The notes under the pieces are model-generated. The model did no database searches, had not been told where the DNA came from, and was given only the letters and a program-made list of their open reading frames with translations. Shown piece after piece: positions 24,865-34,256 of a stretch of 64,000 nucleotides of DNA. The translations under genes and the position numbers were made by a program. The stretch is taken from contig MGQB01000023.1 of NCBI GenBank assembly GCA_001797675.1, positions 124,001 to 188,000 of the forward strand. The letters run 5' to 3'. Origin of the DNA: Deltaproteobacteria bacterium RBG_13_43_22 (GTDB lineage: Bacteria > Desulfobacterota > RBG-13-43-22). Numbering within the stretch: the stretch's first letter is position 1; every line of letters starts with the position of its first letter.

Positions 24865-25656
24865 TCACGACCTCTTCAGATTATTGGCGGTTTGAAGCAT
24901 CTCGTCCGAGGCCTGGACGGCCTTGGAGTTGACCTCATAAGCCCTTTGGCTGATGATCATATTGACCATTTCCTCAACAATATTGACATTGCTCATTTCA
25001 ATATATCCCTGGTTGATCGTTCCCAGACCATCGGATCCCGGATTTCCTGTAGTCGGATCTCCGGAAGAATCGGTAGGCGAAAAAAGACTTTTCCCGGTGG
25101 ATTTAAGTCCTCCCGGATTCATAAACCGGGCCAACTCTATCTGTCCGATCTGCGAGGAGGCCGTGCTACCGGATTGAACCCCAGAGATCTTCCCGTCGGA
25201 GGCGATGGTAATGCTTTGGGTATTGGACGGAATGGTGATAGCCGGTTCCAGAGCATAACCGTCGGAGTTTACAATCCGTCCCCCACTGTCCATTTTAAAG
25301 GCGCCGGACCGGGTATAGGCGATCTCTCCGTCGGGTTTGGAGATTTGAAAAAACCCATCCCCTTCAATCACCATATCCAGATTGTTTCCGGTTTCTATAA
25401 AATCCCCCTGTAAAAAAATCTTTTGTACCGCCACCGGTTTGACCCCCAGCCCCAATTGAATTCCCGTCGGTACCTGGCTCCCTTCAGCCGACAGGGTGCC
25501 CGGAGTCTTCATGTCCTGATAGATCAATTCCTGGAAATCGGCCCGGCTTCTTTTATATCCGACCGTGTTGACATTCGCCAGGTTATTGGCGATGACATCA
25601 ATGTTTATTTTCTGGGCTTCCATGCCCGTGGCGGCTATGAATAAAGATCGAATCAT
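24865..25656 (-). CDS. flgG: Distal rod protein FlgG
   Basis: This 263-residue protein has the rod N-terminal motif ([20 protein letters not shown]), the FlgG segment [15 protein letters not shown], and the C-terminal [20 protein letters not shown] with [18 protein letters not shown]. Length is normal. It forms the distal rod and lies 21 bp after flgF. Confidence 0.97.
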   Translation of the reverse strand: MIRSLFIAATGMEAQKINIDVIANNLANVNTVGYKRSRADFQELIYQDMKTPGTLSAEGSQVPTGIQLGLGVKPVAVQKIFLQGDFIETGNNLDMVIEGDGFFQISKPDGEIAYTRSGAFKMDSGGRIVNSDGYALEPAITIPSNTQSITIASDGKISGVQSGSTASSQIGQIELARFMNPGGLKSTGKSLFSPTDSSGDPTTGNPGSDGLGTINQGYIEMSNVNIVEEMVNMIISQRAYEVNSKAVQASDEMLQTANNLKRS

Positions 25657-25677
25657 GGTTCTTTTCCCTTTCCTGGA

Positions 25678-26373
25678 TTAAATTCGTGCCACTTCGCTCA
25701 TTTTCGAACTCGCTTCGTCAAGACCCTGTATAATTTTTTGAAAAGCTTGAAATTCTCTTAAGGTGGTAATGATCCGAGTCATTTCTTTGACGACCTCTAC
25801 GTTCGAGCCTTCCAAATGCCCTTGTTTAATAAAGGCCTTGGCCGTAATCCCTTTTTGAGAGGTTTGAAAAAGGTCTTCTCCCAAGCGGGTTAAGGTTTGC
25901 TTGTCGGAAAAATCGACTATCTTTATCGTATCAGTCTGGTTTTGATTAACGGTTACTTCCCCTTTCGGGCCGATCTCCAGTTTCCCTTCGGGGATCTGGA
26001 TGGGACCGCCGAGTCCCAGCACCTTAATTCCCTTTTGGGTCGTGAGATAGCCTTCTTCGTTCCTTTTCAAGTCTCCTCTCCGGGTAACTTGATTATTCTC
26101 GAGAGCGATAAACCCGCTTCCCTCCAAGGCGATATCAAAAGGATTTCCGGTTGGAGTCATGGCGCCGCCTGAAAAATCGGTTACGGTCGCCCCCAGTTCG
26201 CTCATGGTTTTGCCCTCTTGTTCACTTTCCGGGCTGATCATATAGTCCTTAAAAGAAAGGTTCAATTTTTTATAAGCCAACGAATTACTATTGGCCAGGT
26301 TTTGAGAAATAATCTCTAACTGGTTTTCTTTCAGCACTGCACCGGAAAGGGCTATGAAGATGGCTTTAGACAT
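25678..26373 (-). CDS. flgF: Proximal rod protein FlgF
   Basis: This 231-residue flagellar hook-basal body protein has the N-terminal LEIISQNLANSNSLAYKKLN and C-terminal SNVEVVKEMTRIITTLREFQ with AFQKIIQGLDEASSKMSEV. Position next to flgG and slightly shorter length identify FlgF instead of a second FlgG. The ATG follows GGGAG. It is the first gene of the rod-ring operon. Confidence 0.92.
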   Translation of the reverse strand: MSKAIFIALSGAVLKENQLEIISQNLANSNSLAYKKLNLSFKDYMISPESEQEGKTMSELGATVTDFSGGAMTPTGNPFDIALEGSGFIALENNQVTRRGDLKRNEEGYLTTQKGIKVLGLGGPIQIPEGKLEIGPKGEVTVNQNQTDTIKIVDFSDKQTLTRLGEDLFQTSQKGITAKAFIKQGHLEGSNVEVVKEMTRIITTLREFQAFQKIIQGLDEASSKMSEVARI

Positions 26374-26603
26374 ATTTAACTCCCATGCAACATCGATACC
26401 AAAAAAAGGATTCAGGGGGTCAAGGAATCAAAGGATACCGGTGAAAAAATAAAAACCCCGAAAGACTGTCCTTTGAACCTGTTCCGCTGTAAGGGTAAAA
26501 GCAAATAAAACAGGACCTTTTTTCTGCCCCATTGAATCCCGGTCAGGAAAAACCTCAAAAAATACGGAAAAGATTTCCTATCCGGGAAAATTTTTATATT
26601 CCC
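26374..26603. other. Gap between the DUF2802-like gene and flgF
   Basis: This 230-bp gap holds no gene. CCTGTT near 26510 and AACAGG near 26476 form a weak hairpin with a long loop, and AAAG/CTTT with a T-rich exit near 26450-26475 might terminate the upstream operon. A sigma-54-like match at 26386-26402 is discussed among rejected items. Confidence 0.35.
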
Positions 26604-26969
26604 TTAATGGACCAGGTTCAACATTAATTCCACCTCACCGGAAGGCAGATTCAAAATTCTGGCGATCTGTTCGGAATTGAATCCCTTGCCTGCCAGGGAT
26701 TGAACTTCCTTCTGCCGCCCATCCTCACCGGCCCCTATAGGTTCGGAAGAACAATTTATTTTTTTAAACTTGGTTATCAAACCGTCCAAAATGGCAATTT
26801 TCTGATCAGCCTGGGCTTCAATGGTTTTAAGGGCCTTTATTTTATGGTCTATCCGCAAAAAAAGTTTTTCGGCGATACTATTTATTTCAAGTACCTCCAA
26901 GGTAAATTTTTTCTGGACCTTCCAGGGATTTTCCAACCATTTTTCCAGGATGCCTTTTGAAGAATTCAT
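26604..26969 (-). CDS. DUF2802/DUF6115-like flagellar-locus protein
   Basis: In this 121-residue protein, residues 30-75 are helical, probably a coiled coil (LRIDHKIKALKTIEAQADQK). The C-terminus is a short helix-turn-helix-like motif, VQSLAGKGFNSEQIARILNL then PSGEVELMLNL, as found in the DUF2802/DUF6115 proteins that commonly sit near fliA-cheZ in deltaproteobacteria. A membrane-anchored N-terminus usual in that family is absent here. The ATG follows GAGG and is 2 nt after the small ORF upstream. Function unknown. Confidence 0.75.
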   Translation of the reverse strand: MNSSKGILEKWLENPWKVQKKFTLEVLEINSIAEKLFLRIDHKIKALKTIEAQADQKIAILDGLITKFKKINCSSEPIGAGEDGRQKEVQSLAGKGFNSEQIARILNLPSGEVELMLNLVH

Positions 26970-26971
26970 TT

Positions 26972-27118
26972 TCAGATCCTCACGTCTATTCTATTTTTAT
27001 TTTTTTCTTCCTTTTCCTGAGGTTTTGGTTTCTTCTTTTTGTTGGAAAAGAACTGATCGGGTTTTATCTTTTTAACCCTCAGCTCAACATCGATTTTTTT
27101 TAAAGATATTAAGTCCAT
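26972..27118 (-). CDS. Small basic ORF, 48 residues
   Basis: The protein MDLISLKKIDVELRVKKIKP continues as a Lys/Glu-rich tail and ends NRIDVRI. It fills the gap between cheZ (29 bp upstream) and the DUF2802-like gene (2 bp downstream). It fills the operon gap almost exactly and would be translationally coupled to the downstream gene. Its own ribosome-binding site is weak (AAGGGA about 17 nt upstream). I do not recognise the family and rate it as probable but unproven. Confidence 0.45.
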   Translation of the reverse strand: MDLISLKKIDVELRVKKIKPDQFFSNKKKKPKPQEKEEKNKNRIDVRI

Positions 27119-27146
27119 ACTTCAGGGAAACCAATCCCTTTCGCCC

Positions 27147-27956
27147 TTAAAAACCAAACTGGTTTAAAATGGCATCGACTTCCAATTGATCCGAAGCCGC
27201 CTGTTCGTTTTTCTTGATTTGAGGTCCATGTAAGATGCCGGGAGAAGAATCGGATTCCAATTTTACCCCGAATATCTTGAGAATCTGGACCAACTGGCTT
27301 TCAATATCAGCGATCAAATGAATCACCTTTTTGATAATTTGACCGGTAAGATCCTGAAAATCTTGGGCGATCAATATTTCCATCAAATCCTTGGGCAACT
27401 CGAGATTCATGGCTTTAAGAGAATCCAAAACCTTAAAACTCGAATCGTCGATTAGGCCGCTTTTCTTTAAAACACCCTCCAACTGGTGTATCCGTTGGGT
27501 TGAATTTTCCTGATTTCCCAGATGTTTTTCCACCAGGCTGATGGTTCGGCTGGCAGCCTCTTCGGTCCGGTTAATCACCCATTGCAGTTTATCGTTTGCC
27601 TCGGGAAGTTCATTCACCGGGAGATTTTTCAGGCGGGGACTGATACTCTCTTGAAACTCCCGAATAGAATTATGGAGTTTTCTTGTTATTTTACCTACTT
27701 CGACAAAAAGTGCTTGCCCACGCAGTGCTGAAAATTTCACCAAATATTTTTCCGCTGTCTTGATATCTCCCAGAATAAGCGACTCCAACAAGGCCTGGAC
27801 GTCTCCTAAGACTTCAATAAATCCTTTGGCCTTGCTCCCTTCTTCAAAAGCTTTGTTGAAAATCAAGGCAACCGCTTTTTCCATTTCGAACAATTTTTCA
27901 TCCTTGGCACCTCCCGAGATCAAAGCCCTGCTGTCGGTTTTTCCTTGCATCATCAT
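27147..27956 (-). CDS. cheZ: Chemotaxis phosphatase CheZ
   Basis: In this 269-residue helical protein the catalytic segment reads AQDFQDLTGQIIKKVIHLIA (about residues 181-200) with the conserved Asp and Gln of CheZ. The C-terminal tail DQLEVDAILNQFGF is the CheY-binding peptide. It dephosphorylates CheY-P and is encoded 41 bp after a cheY. A CheX-like phosphatase encoded near 56 kb gives the cell a second, different CheY-P phosphatase. Confidence 0.95.
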   Translation of the reverse strand: MMMQGKTDSRALISGGAKDEKLFEMEKAVALIFNKAFEEGSKAKGFIEVLGDVQALLESLILGDIKTAEKYLVKFSALRGQALFVEVGKITRKLHNSIREFQESISPRLKNLPVNELPEANDKLQWVINRTEEAASRTISLVEKHLGNQENSTQRIHQLEGVLKKSGLIDDSSFKVLDSLKAMNLELPKDLMEILIAQDFQDLTGQIIKKVIHLIADIESQLVQILKIFGVKLESDSSPGILHGPQIKKNEQAASDQLEVDAILNQFGF

Positions 27957-27996
27957 ATCTTATCCTTTCCACCGTATCCTTTATTTTATTCTGCTG

Positions 27997-28389
27997 TTAG
28001 GAATTGCCGGCCATTTTTTCCAATATTTTTTCCATTTTTTCCTTCAAGATTTCAGTCGTAAAGGGTTTAACAATATAGTTGTTAACCCCGGCCTTGATGG
28101 CCTCAACAACCTTATCCTTCTCCGATTCGGCCGTGACCATCAAAAAAGGCAATCCCTTTAATTCAGGGTCCTTGCGTACCTGTTGCAGCAACTCAATCCC
28201 GGTCATGTTAGGCATATTCCAATCGGAAACTATAAAATGATATTTTTCATTTTTAAGTTTAGAAAAGGCATGCTGTCCGTCTTCCGCCTCTTCAATATTT
28301 TCAAAACCAATTTGTTTTAATAAATTCTTAATGATTCTTCTCATGGTGGAAAAATCATCCACGATCAATATTTTCATTTTACGATCCAT
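27997..28389 (-). CDS. cheY: Chemotaxis response regulator CheY
   Basis: This 130-residue single-domain receiver reads KILIVDDFSTMRRIIKNLLK, with phospho-Asp in FIVSDWNMPNMTG, switch Thr in VTAESEKDKV, and IVKPFT. This is close to classical CheY (DWNMP and the KPFT Lys). Phosphorylated CheY binds FliM and FliN to control rotation. Its place between fliA and cheZ is common for polar-flagellum bacteria. Confidence 0.96.
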   Translation of the reverse strand: MDRKMKILIVDDFSTMRRIIKNLLKQIGFENIEEAEDGQHAFSKLKNEKYHFIVSDWNMPNMTGIELLQQVRKDPELKGLPFLMVTAESEKDKVVEAIKAGVNNYIVKPFTTEILKEKMEKILEKMAGNS

Positions 28390-28458
28390 GCGGTCTATTT
28401 GCCTCCTTTGGTCTTTTTAGGGTTGAGGCCTAAAGCCCCGGTCCGCAGCCGGAAGCGA

Positions 28459-29187
28459 TTAGATCTCTTTGCCTATTTTATTTTTTAATCGGATTAAGGC
28501 CTGGTTGTGCAATTGGCAGACCCGTGATTCGGTTAAACCCAAAACCGCCCCGACTTCTTTCATGGTCAATTCTTCCCAATAATATAAAGAAAGAACCATT
28601 TTCTCCTTTTCCGGCAATTCATCGATCAGACGGGCCATTTCTTTTTTCTGATCCATCTCCGCCAGGAGATTATAAGGATTTTTTTCATTGGGATCTTCAA
28701 TATTATCCATCAAATTGATAGGATGCCCGTCTGATAACGTCTCATAATCCTCAAACTTGAGGGTGATCCCGCCTTTGGATTCTTCGAGGATGTGATAATA
28801 TTCATCAAGAGAAATTTCAAGGGCGGCGGCCACCTCCTCATCCTCCGGAAACCGTTTCAGTTCTTTCTCTAATTTTTTGTGAGTTTCTTTGAGGATATTG
28901 ATTTTTTTCTTCCTGGAGCGGGGAATCCATTCTACGGCCCGCAATTCATCCAACATGGCCCCCTTGATCCGATACTGGGCGTAGGTTTTTAATTTAACCT
29001 TTCCTTGTTCAAATCTTTCCAGGGCATCGAACAGCCCGTTCAATCCGACACTGATCAGATCGTCCACCGAGAGTTGCGGTGGCAGTCGCCAGGACAAACG
29101 GTAGGCCGTATAGCGGACCACCGGCAAAAAATCTCTGATGATTTTTTCTTTTTCCTGGGAAGACATTTTGATATTATAACCGTACAT
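28459..29187 (-). CDS. fliA: Flagellar sigma factor FliA (sigma-28)
   Basis: This 242-residue sigma-70-family factor has region 2 with LSVDDLISVGLNGLFDALER and YAQYRIKGAMLDELR, and region 4 with LTMKEVGAVLGLTESRVCQL. It recognises the TAAA-N15-GCCGATAA-type sites seen before the flagellins, mot operon and cheW. I start it at the ATG at 29187 behind GGGGAAGCGAGAG; a TTG at 29202 extends the frame. It overlaps flhG. Confidence 0.96.
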   Translation of the reverse strand: MYGYNIKMSSQEKEKIIRDFLPVVRYTAYRLSWRLPPQLSVDDLISVGLNGLFDALERFEQGKVKLKTYAQYRIKGAMLDELRAVEWIPRSRKKKINILKETHKKLEKELKRFPEDEEVAAALEISLDEYYHILEESKGGITLKFEDYETLSDGHPINLMDNIEDPNEKNPYNLLAEMDQKKEMARLIDELPEKEKMVLSLYYWEELTMKEVGAVLGLTESRVCQLHNQALIRLKNKIGKEI

Positions 29188-29992
29188 CTCTCGCTTCCCC
29201 AACCAGATCGCTTAAAAAAAACTGCAAACTGCCTTTGATGGGATCCGTCGGACTTTCCTTTAATATGCTGGCAATCAATTGGATGTTTTTGGAGGCCTGG
29301 GACTCGGGATACACATCCAGAAACGATTTCTGAGCCCTGACCGCTTTTTGAATGGAATCATCCTTGGAAATGAATCCCAGATAATCCAGCGAAACCTGTA
29401 AAAATTTTTCGGCCGCCACGGAAAGCCGTTTGAAAACCATAAAGGCCTCGGAGGCGTCTTGCGCCTCGTTAACCAGGATTTTGAATTTTTTCTCCTGGTA
29501 TGAGGTATATAATAATTTAATCAGAGCATAACCGTCCGTTAAAGCGGTGGGCTCAGGTGAAATAACCACGATGATAATTTGAGCTGAAATGCAGAAGAAA
29601 GCGACATTGGAAGAAATACCGGCCCCGGTATCAATGATCAGGGTATCGATCTCTCCTTGGTAGGAGTCAAATTCTTCCAATAATTTAAGCCGTTGAAATT
29701 CATCCAGCTGGGTTATTTCCTGGACTCCGGAACTGGCCGGCAATATCTTGATACCCTGAGGTCCTTCTACAATGACGTCTTTTAATTGTTTCTGACCGTT
29801 AAGGACGTGTTGAATATTATATGGGGCTACTAGGCCCAGTAATACATCCACATTACTTAATCCAAGATCGGCATCAAAGATCAAGACCCTTTCCCCTAAT
29901 TGGGCCAGGGCAATGGCCAGACTGGCGGCCACATTGGTTTTTCCCACCCCTCCCTTTCCGCTGGTTATGGTGATGGTTCGAATAGGTTTCAT
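29174..29992 (-). CDS. flhG: Flagellar number regulator FlhG (FleN, MinD-like ATPase)
   Basis: This 272-residue protein has a deviant Walker A TSGKGGVGKTNVAASLAIAL, LIFDADLGLSNVDVLLGL and the Walker B/Switch LIIDTGAGISSNVAFF. It lacks a clear MinD membrane helix at the C-terminus by eye. FlhG limits flagellar number, with FlhF encoded directly upstream. I start it at the ATG at 29992 behind AAGGAAG; a GTG lies six bases further up. Confidence 0.95.
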   Translation of the reverse strand: MKPIRTITITSGKGGVGKTNVAASLAIALAQLGERVLIFDADLGLSNVDVLLGLVAPYNIQHVLNGQKQLKDVIVEGPQGIKILPASSGVQEITQLDEFQRLKLLEEFDSYQGEIDTLIIDTGAGISSNVAFFCISAQIIIVVISPEPTALTDGYALIKLLYTSYQEKKFKILVNEAQDASEAFMVFKRLSVAAEKFLQVSLDYLGFISKDDSIQKAVRAQKSFLDVYPESQASKNIQLIASILKESPTDPIKGSLQFFLSDLVGEARDVRL

Positions 29993-30002
29993 GAACACTT
30001 CC

Positions 30003-31139
30003 TTAATGAGTTGGATTGATTTCTCTAAACTGATTAAGTTTCTGATGATCTAAAATTAAATCAGTCAGTTGAACGGGATTGCAAAATTCAATATCATTAG
30101 GAACTTTTTGACCGCAAGTCAGATAGGCTATCGGTTTCCTGGCCAAGACCGACAGGTTATAAACGGATCCATATCCGACCGCCTCGTCCATCTTGGTAAA
30201 AGCGATCCAATTGACGGGGAGGTTCCGGTAATGGGAAAAGGATTCGTTCATAAAGGGTTCACTGCTGCTTCCGCTGATCAGGAGATGGGTTTCCATGGGA
30301 ATTCCCAAGGCATAGATTTTTTGTAATTCGTTCAGACCCGTTCGGTCTTTGGGATTCCTTCCGGTGGTATCAATGAGGATCAGATCACGGTCTTCCAGTT
30401 TTTTCAGCCCGTTTTCTACCTCTTCCGGTGAGGAAGCAATGATTAAGGGAACGCCCAAAATCCTGGAGTAAATCCGGATTTGTTCAACGGCCCCGATTCG
30501 AAAAGTATCCAGACTGATCAAGCCGACCTTCTTGTTCTGCTTAATGGCCTGACCGCATAGCTTGGCCGCAGTAGTCGTTTTACCCACCCCGGTGGAACCG
30601 ATTAACACGATCACTTTCCTTTCCGACCAATCCCAACCCATTTCCAGATCATTTTGGATTAACCCGGCTAGGTCGTTCAAATCCGCGGCCTTTTCGGTCA
30701 ATTGCAAAGACAGGTCTTCCCGGATAAACCGATCCTTCAGATAATGGAACATCCGTCTCTTTTCTTTGGGTAAAGAGACTTCATACCCTTTGTCCTTCAA
30801 GGCCTCCAGGCTTTTCCGTAATTGATGAAGTTCCTGAAGGACCTGTTCGTGATAGACAGGAGCCGGTTCCTTTTTGAAAACAGGACGGCCGGCCGACAGG
30901 GATACTTTGTCGGACCGTACCTCCCCTTCTTTTTCAGTTCCCGACCCTGTTTTCAGCAGGGAATCGTTGAAGAGTTCTTCCCGCTCAAGGTCCTGTTCGA
31001 TGGCGGCCACCACTTCCACTTTTGATCTTGACCCTTTAATTTCTTCCGAGGATAAAATTACCGCCTCTTGACCCAATTCTTTTTTTACCCGGCTCAGGGC
31101 TTCTCGGAAACTGGCTGCTTGAAATTTTTTAATCTTCAT
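30003..31139 (-). CDS. flhF: SRP-type GTPase FlhF
   Basis: This 378-residue protein has an N-terminal basic segment MKIKKFQAASFREALSRVK, a linker, and the SRP-type G domain: GSTGVGKTTTAAKLCG (about residue 182), SLDTFRIGAVEQIRIYS, LILIDTTGRNPKD and WIAFTKMDEAVGYGSV. FlhF sets the position of the flagellum, usually at the pole. Together with FlhG this predicts polar flagellation. It overlaps flhA by 11 bp. Confidence 0.96.
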   Translation of the reverse strand: MKIKKFQAASFREALSRVKKELGQEAVILSSEEIKGSRSKVEVVAAIEQDLEREELFNDSLLKTGSGTEKEGEVRSDKVSLSAGRPVFKKEPAPVYHEQVLQELHQLRKSLEALKDKGYEVSLPKEKRRMFHYLKDRFIREDLSLQLTEKAADLNDLAGLIQNDLEMGWDWSERKVIVLIGSTGVGKTTTAAKLCGQAIKQNKKVGLISLDTFRIGAVEQIRIYSRILGVPLIIASSPEEVENGLKKLEDRDLILIDTTGRNPKDRTGLNELQKIYALGIPMETHLLISGSSSEPFMNESFSHYRNLPVNWIAFTKMDEAVGYGSVYNLSVLARKPIAYLTCGQKVPNDIEFCNPVQLTDLILDHQKLNQFREINPTH

Positions 31140-33159
31140 AACGTACCATCCCTAAAGTATATAATTTCGCCGACGGCGAGATCTCGGCATTGGATAACAC
31201 GGCCACCGACGGTAAAAACTTGTCGGCGAATCTCCTTATGAACCTTCGAATGTGTGCCGAACACACCAAAACGGGCTGAGCCTCGGACTTGACCCCTTTC
31301 CCCAAAATTTTCTCCATGGCCCTCAACAGCTTGCTGATCAGGTCGGGACTGATACTTCCTCCGCTCTGGATGCTTTCATAGATGGGTTTTTCAAACCTCG
31401 GATCCAAGACCAAAACGGGAATATGGCCGTCCTGACCCTCATACTGTTTGGTCAGGTATCTGGAAAGGCTTTGCCGGACATGCTCGGTCAACTGATCCAT
31501 TTCTTTTACAGAAGGAGAAAAATCCAACAAGGTTTCCAAAATAGTGACCAGGTCTTTGATGGGCACCTGTTCCCTAAGGAGATTTTGCAATACCCTTTGA
31601 ACGCCTCCAAGCGTCATATGGGAGGGAATCAATTCATCGACGATTTTGGGATAGGTTTTGGCGGTTCGGTCCAATAGACTTTGAACTTCGCTCCGGGTCA
31701 GCAGTTCCCACCCGTGCTTTTTCAGGAGTTCGGTTATATGGGTGGCAATAACCGTTGCCAGATCAACCACCATGTAACCGGCCATTTGTGCCTTTTCAAT
31801 CTCTTTGGCTTCAATCCATAAGGCTGGCAGTCCAAAAGCCGGCTCTTTGGTCGGCACCCCGTTTATCTTTTCTGCATCTCCGGTGCCCACCGCCAGCCAA
31901 TGGTCGCTCAGGATCTCTCCCCTGGCTATTTCTATCCCCTTAACGAGCAGGAAATATTCATGAGGTCGAAGCTGAAGATTGTCTTTGATGTGGATGGGTG
32001 GAACCACAAACCCAAGATCGCCGGCCAACTGCCTCCGCATCCCTTTTATTTTATTCAGAAGTTCTCCTTCACCTTCGACCAGGGGAATCAATCCGTATCC
32101 GATTTCGAGTGTCAACGGATCCACTTCCAGGAAAGATTCGATCTGGGGTTCCTCTTTCAGACCTGCCGATTGTTCCTCCTGAAGGGATTTTGAATCCTGT
32201 TCTTTTAAGAAAAAAGCCATGCCGCCCATTATGGCCGAAATCATCAGAAATGGGACATGAGGCAGACCGGGAATTAGGCCGAAAACAAATAATACCGCGG
32301 AGGTCGTGGCCAAGGTTTTGGGATTGACCAATAATTGCCGGGTCAGGTCTTTCCCAAGATCGGACTCCGAACCGGCCCGACTGACCACGATACCGGCGGC
32401 GGAAGAAACGAGGAGTGCCGGTATTTGAGAAACCAATCCGTCCCCCACCGTTAAAAGAGTATAGGTCTTCGCCGCCTCGCCGAACGGTAAACCCAATTGC
32501 AGGACTCCGATAATAAACCCCCCAAGGATGTTGATGCCGGTGATCACCAGTCCGGCAATGGCATCGCCGCGAACAAATTTGCTGGCCCCGTCCATGGCCC
32601 CATAAAAATCCGCTTCCTGTGAAATGATGGATCTCCGTCGCCTGGCTTCGGTTTCATCGATAAGACCGCTGTTGAGGTCGGCATCAATGGCCATCTGCTT
32701 CCCCGGCATGGCATCCAGGGTAAACCTGGCGGCCACTTCGGCAATTCTTCCGGCACCCTTGGTTATGACCACAAAATTGATCACGACGATGATGGTGAAA
32801 ATAATGATCCCGACGGTATAATTTCCACTGACGACAAAATTGCCGAAGGATTTTACGACTTGCCCGGCGGCATCTATCCCTTCGTTGCCCCTCAATAAAA
32901 CCAATTTAGTCGTGGCAATATTTAAAGAAAGACGGAACAAGGTCGTTAATAACAAAAGGGATGGGAATATGGAGAAATCCAGAGGCTTATTTACAAAAAT
33001 GGAGGTAATCAAGATGACCACCGAAAGAGCGATCGACATGGAAAGAAAAAAATCCAAGGCGAGCGGAGGCAGCGGGAGGAGCATAAGCCCCAACACCCCG
33101 ATCAGGGCAATAGCGACGAAGATCCCTTCCTTGTTCTGCAACCGGGTAAAAATACTCAT
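31129..33159 (-). CDS. flhA: Flagellar export gate protein FlhA
   Basis: This 676-residue protein has about eight membrane helices in residues 15-330 and a soluble C-terminal domain. The conserved FHIPEP-family loop MPGKQMAIDADLNSGLIDE is present, as is AGIVVSRAGSES. It is part of the export gate and binds chaperone-substrate complexes. The ATG at 33159 has GGAGG eight bases upstream; the longer frame starts with TTG at 33180. Confidence 0.96.
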   Translation of the reverse strand: MSIFTRLQNKEGIFVAIALIGVLGLMLLPLPPLALDFFLSMSIALSVVILITSIFVNKPLDFSIFPSLLLLTTLFRLSLNIATTKLVLLRGNEGIDAAGQVVKSFGNFVVSGNYTVGIIIFTIIVVINFVVITKGAGRIAEVAARFTLDAMPGKQMAIDADLNSGLIDETEARRRRSIISQEADFYGAMDGASKFVRGDAIAGLVITGINILGGFIIGVLQLGLPFGEAAKTYTLLTVGDGLVSQIPALLVSSAAGIVVSRAGSESDLGKDLTRQLLVNPKTLATTSAVLFVFGLIPGLPHVPFLMISAIMGGMAFFLKEQDSKSLQEEQSAGLKEEPQIESFLEVDPLTLEIGYGLIPLVEGEGELLNKIKGMRRQLAGDLGFVVPPIHIKDNLQLRPHEYFLLVKGIEIARGEILSDHWLAVGTGDAEKINGVPTKEPAFGLPALWIEAKEIEKAQMAGYMVVDLATVIATHITELLKKHGWELLTRSEVQSLLDRTAKTYPKIVDELIPSHMTLGGVQRVLQNLLREQVPIKDLVTILETLLDFSPSVKEMDQLTEHVRQSLSRYLTKQYEGQDGHIPVLVLDPRFEKPIYESIQSGGSISPDLISKLLRAMEKILGKGVKSEAQPVLVCSAHIRRFIRRFADKFLPSVAVLSNAEISPSAKLYTLGMVRYED

Positions 33160-33211
33160 ACCGGATTCCTCCGATTCCAACCAAAATTTTTGATCTTATA
33201 AACGGAACGCA

Positions 33212-34246
33212 TCAGGCCGTTTTCCTTATTTTATAAATGTGGGCAATGATCTTGGCCACGGCTTTATAGAAATCCGGGGGAATATAGGTGTTCAGATCCA
33301 AAGTGAACAACAGCCGGGCCAACGGCTTGTCTTCCACAATGGGAATTCCGTATCTGCGGGCTGTTTCCTTAATCTTTTGGGCCACCAACCCGGCCCCTTT
33401 GGCCACCACCTTCGGGGCCCCCATTTCCTTCTCCCGGTAGCGAAGGGCCACCGCCAGGTGTTGAGGGTTGGTAATAACTACGGTGGCCTTGGGCACCTCT
33501 TCCATCATGCGCCGCCGGGCCATTTCCCGCTGCAGACTCCGGATGCGGGATTTAATCAACGGGTTGCCTTCCACCTCTTTGGTTTCTTCCTTGATCTCGT
33601 GCTTGCTCATCCGTAAAGATCGTTCAAACTTTTGTTTTTGCATAAAATAATCCAGAACCGCCAGAACCAGATAAAAAAAGAATCCATAGACAAAAGCCTT
33701 CAAGATCAGTCCGCCTGTTGCTTTGGTCAATTCCAACAATTCCAAGTTCATCAACAGGGGAAAGAGCTCCAGGCTCTTCTTGATGAAATGGTAAATCAGG
33801 AAGATCCCCACTATAAACTTGATCATGTTTTTGAAGGCTTCCGTCAACCCGTTGATGGAATAGATGTTTTTAAAACCCGACAGGGGATTTATTTTTTTGA
33901 TTTCAACCTTGATGGGTTTTAAGACCACCCCCCCCTGAATGACATTGATTCCGATTGAAGCGGTCAGGATAACCAGAAAAAAGGGAAGGAGAACCCCGAC
34001 CGTTTCGACCGTGACCATTTGAAAAACCGCAAAAGGGTCTTTCCCGTACTGCAAGCTCAACAAAGAGGCCGTGACTCGACTCATCTTTTCCCAAAATGGT
34101 TTAATCCCGAAGTAGAACACCAAGAGGATCCCCCCGATATTAGCGATAGAAACCAGGTCGCGGCTTCTGGGAACCTGCCCTTTTTCCCGGGCCTTTTGCC
34201 GCTTTCGCGGGGTCGCTTTTTCGGTTCTGTCCTGGTTCTCGGCCAT
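33212..34246 (-). CDS. flhB: Flagellar export switch protein FlhB, NPQH variant
   Basis: In this 344-residue protein, N-terminal residues DRTEKATPRKRQKAREKGQV and four membrane helices (about 30-205) are typical, followed by the cytoplasmic domain. The self-cleavage site reads ITNPQHLAVALRY (Asn260-Pro261-Gln262-His263) where nearly all FlhB/SctU proteins have NPTH. Asn and Pro, the bonds actually cut, are kept. It switches export from hook to filament subunits together with FliK. Confidence 0.95.
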   Translation of the reverse strand: MAENQDRTEKATPRKRQKAREKGQVPRSRDLVSIANIGGILLVFYFGIKPFWEKMSRVTASLLSLQYGKDPFAVFQMVTVETVGVLLPFFLVILTASIGINVIQGGVVLKPIKVEIKKINPLSGFKNIYSINGLTEAFKNMIKFIVGIFLIYHFIKKSLELFPLLMNLELLELTKATGGLILKAFVYGFFFYLVLAVLDYFMQKQKFERSLRMSKHEIKEETKEVEGNPLIKSRIRSLQREMARRRMMEEVPKATVVITNPQHLAVALRYREKEMGAPKVVAKGAGLVAQKIKETARRYGIPIVEDKPLARLLFTLDLNTYIPPDFYKAVAKIIAHIYKIRKTA

Positions 34247-34256
34247 TTTGAACGGA

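Noticed and set aside
26386-26402. Sigma-54-like site as the promoter of flgF
   Set aside because: The predicted start is 2 nt before the ATG and would exclude the GGGAG ribosome-binding site. I keep it only as a finding to check, not as a promoter feature.
33160-33180. TTG start of flhA at 33180
   Set aside because: The ATG at 33159 has GGAGG at proper spacing and gives the usual N-terminus.
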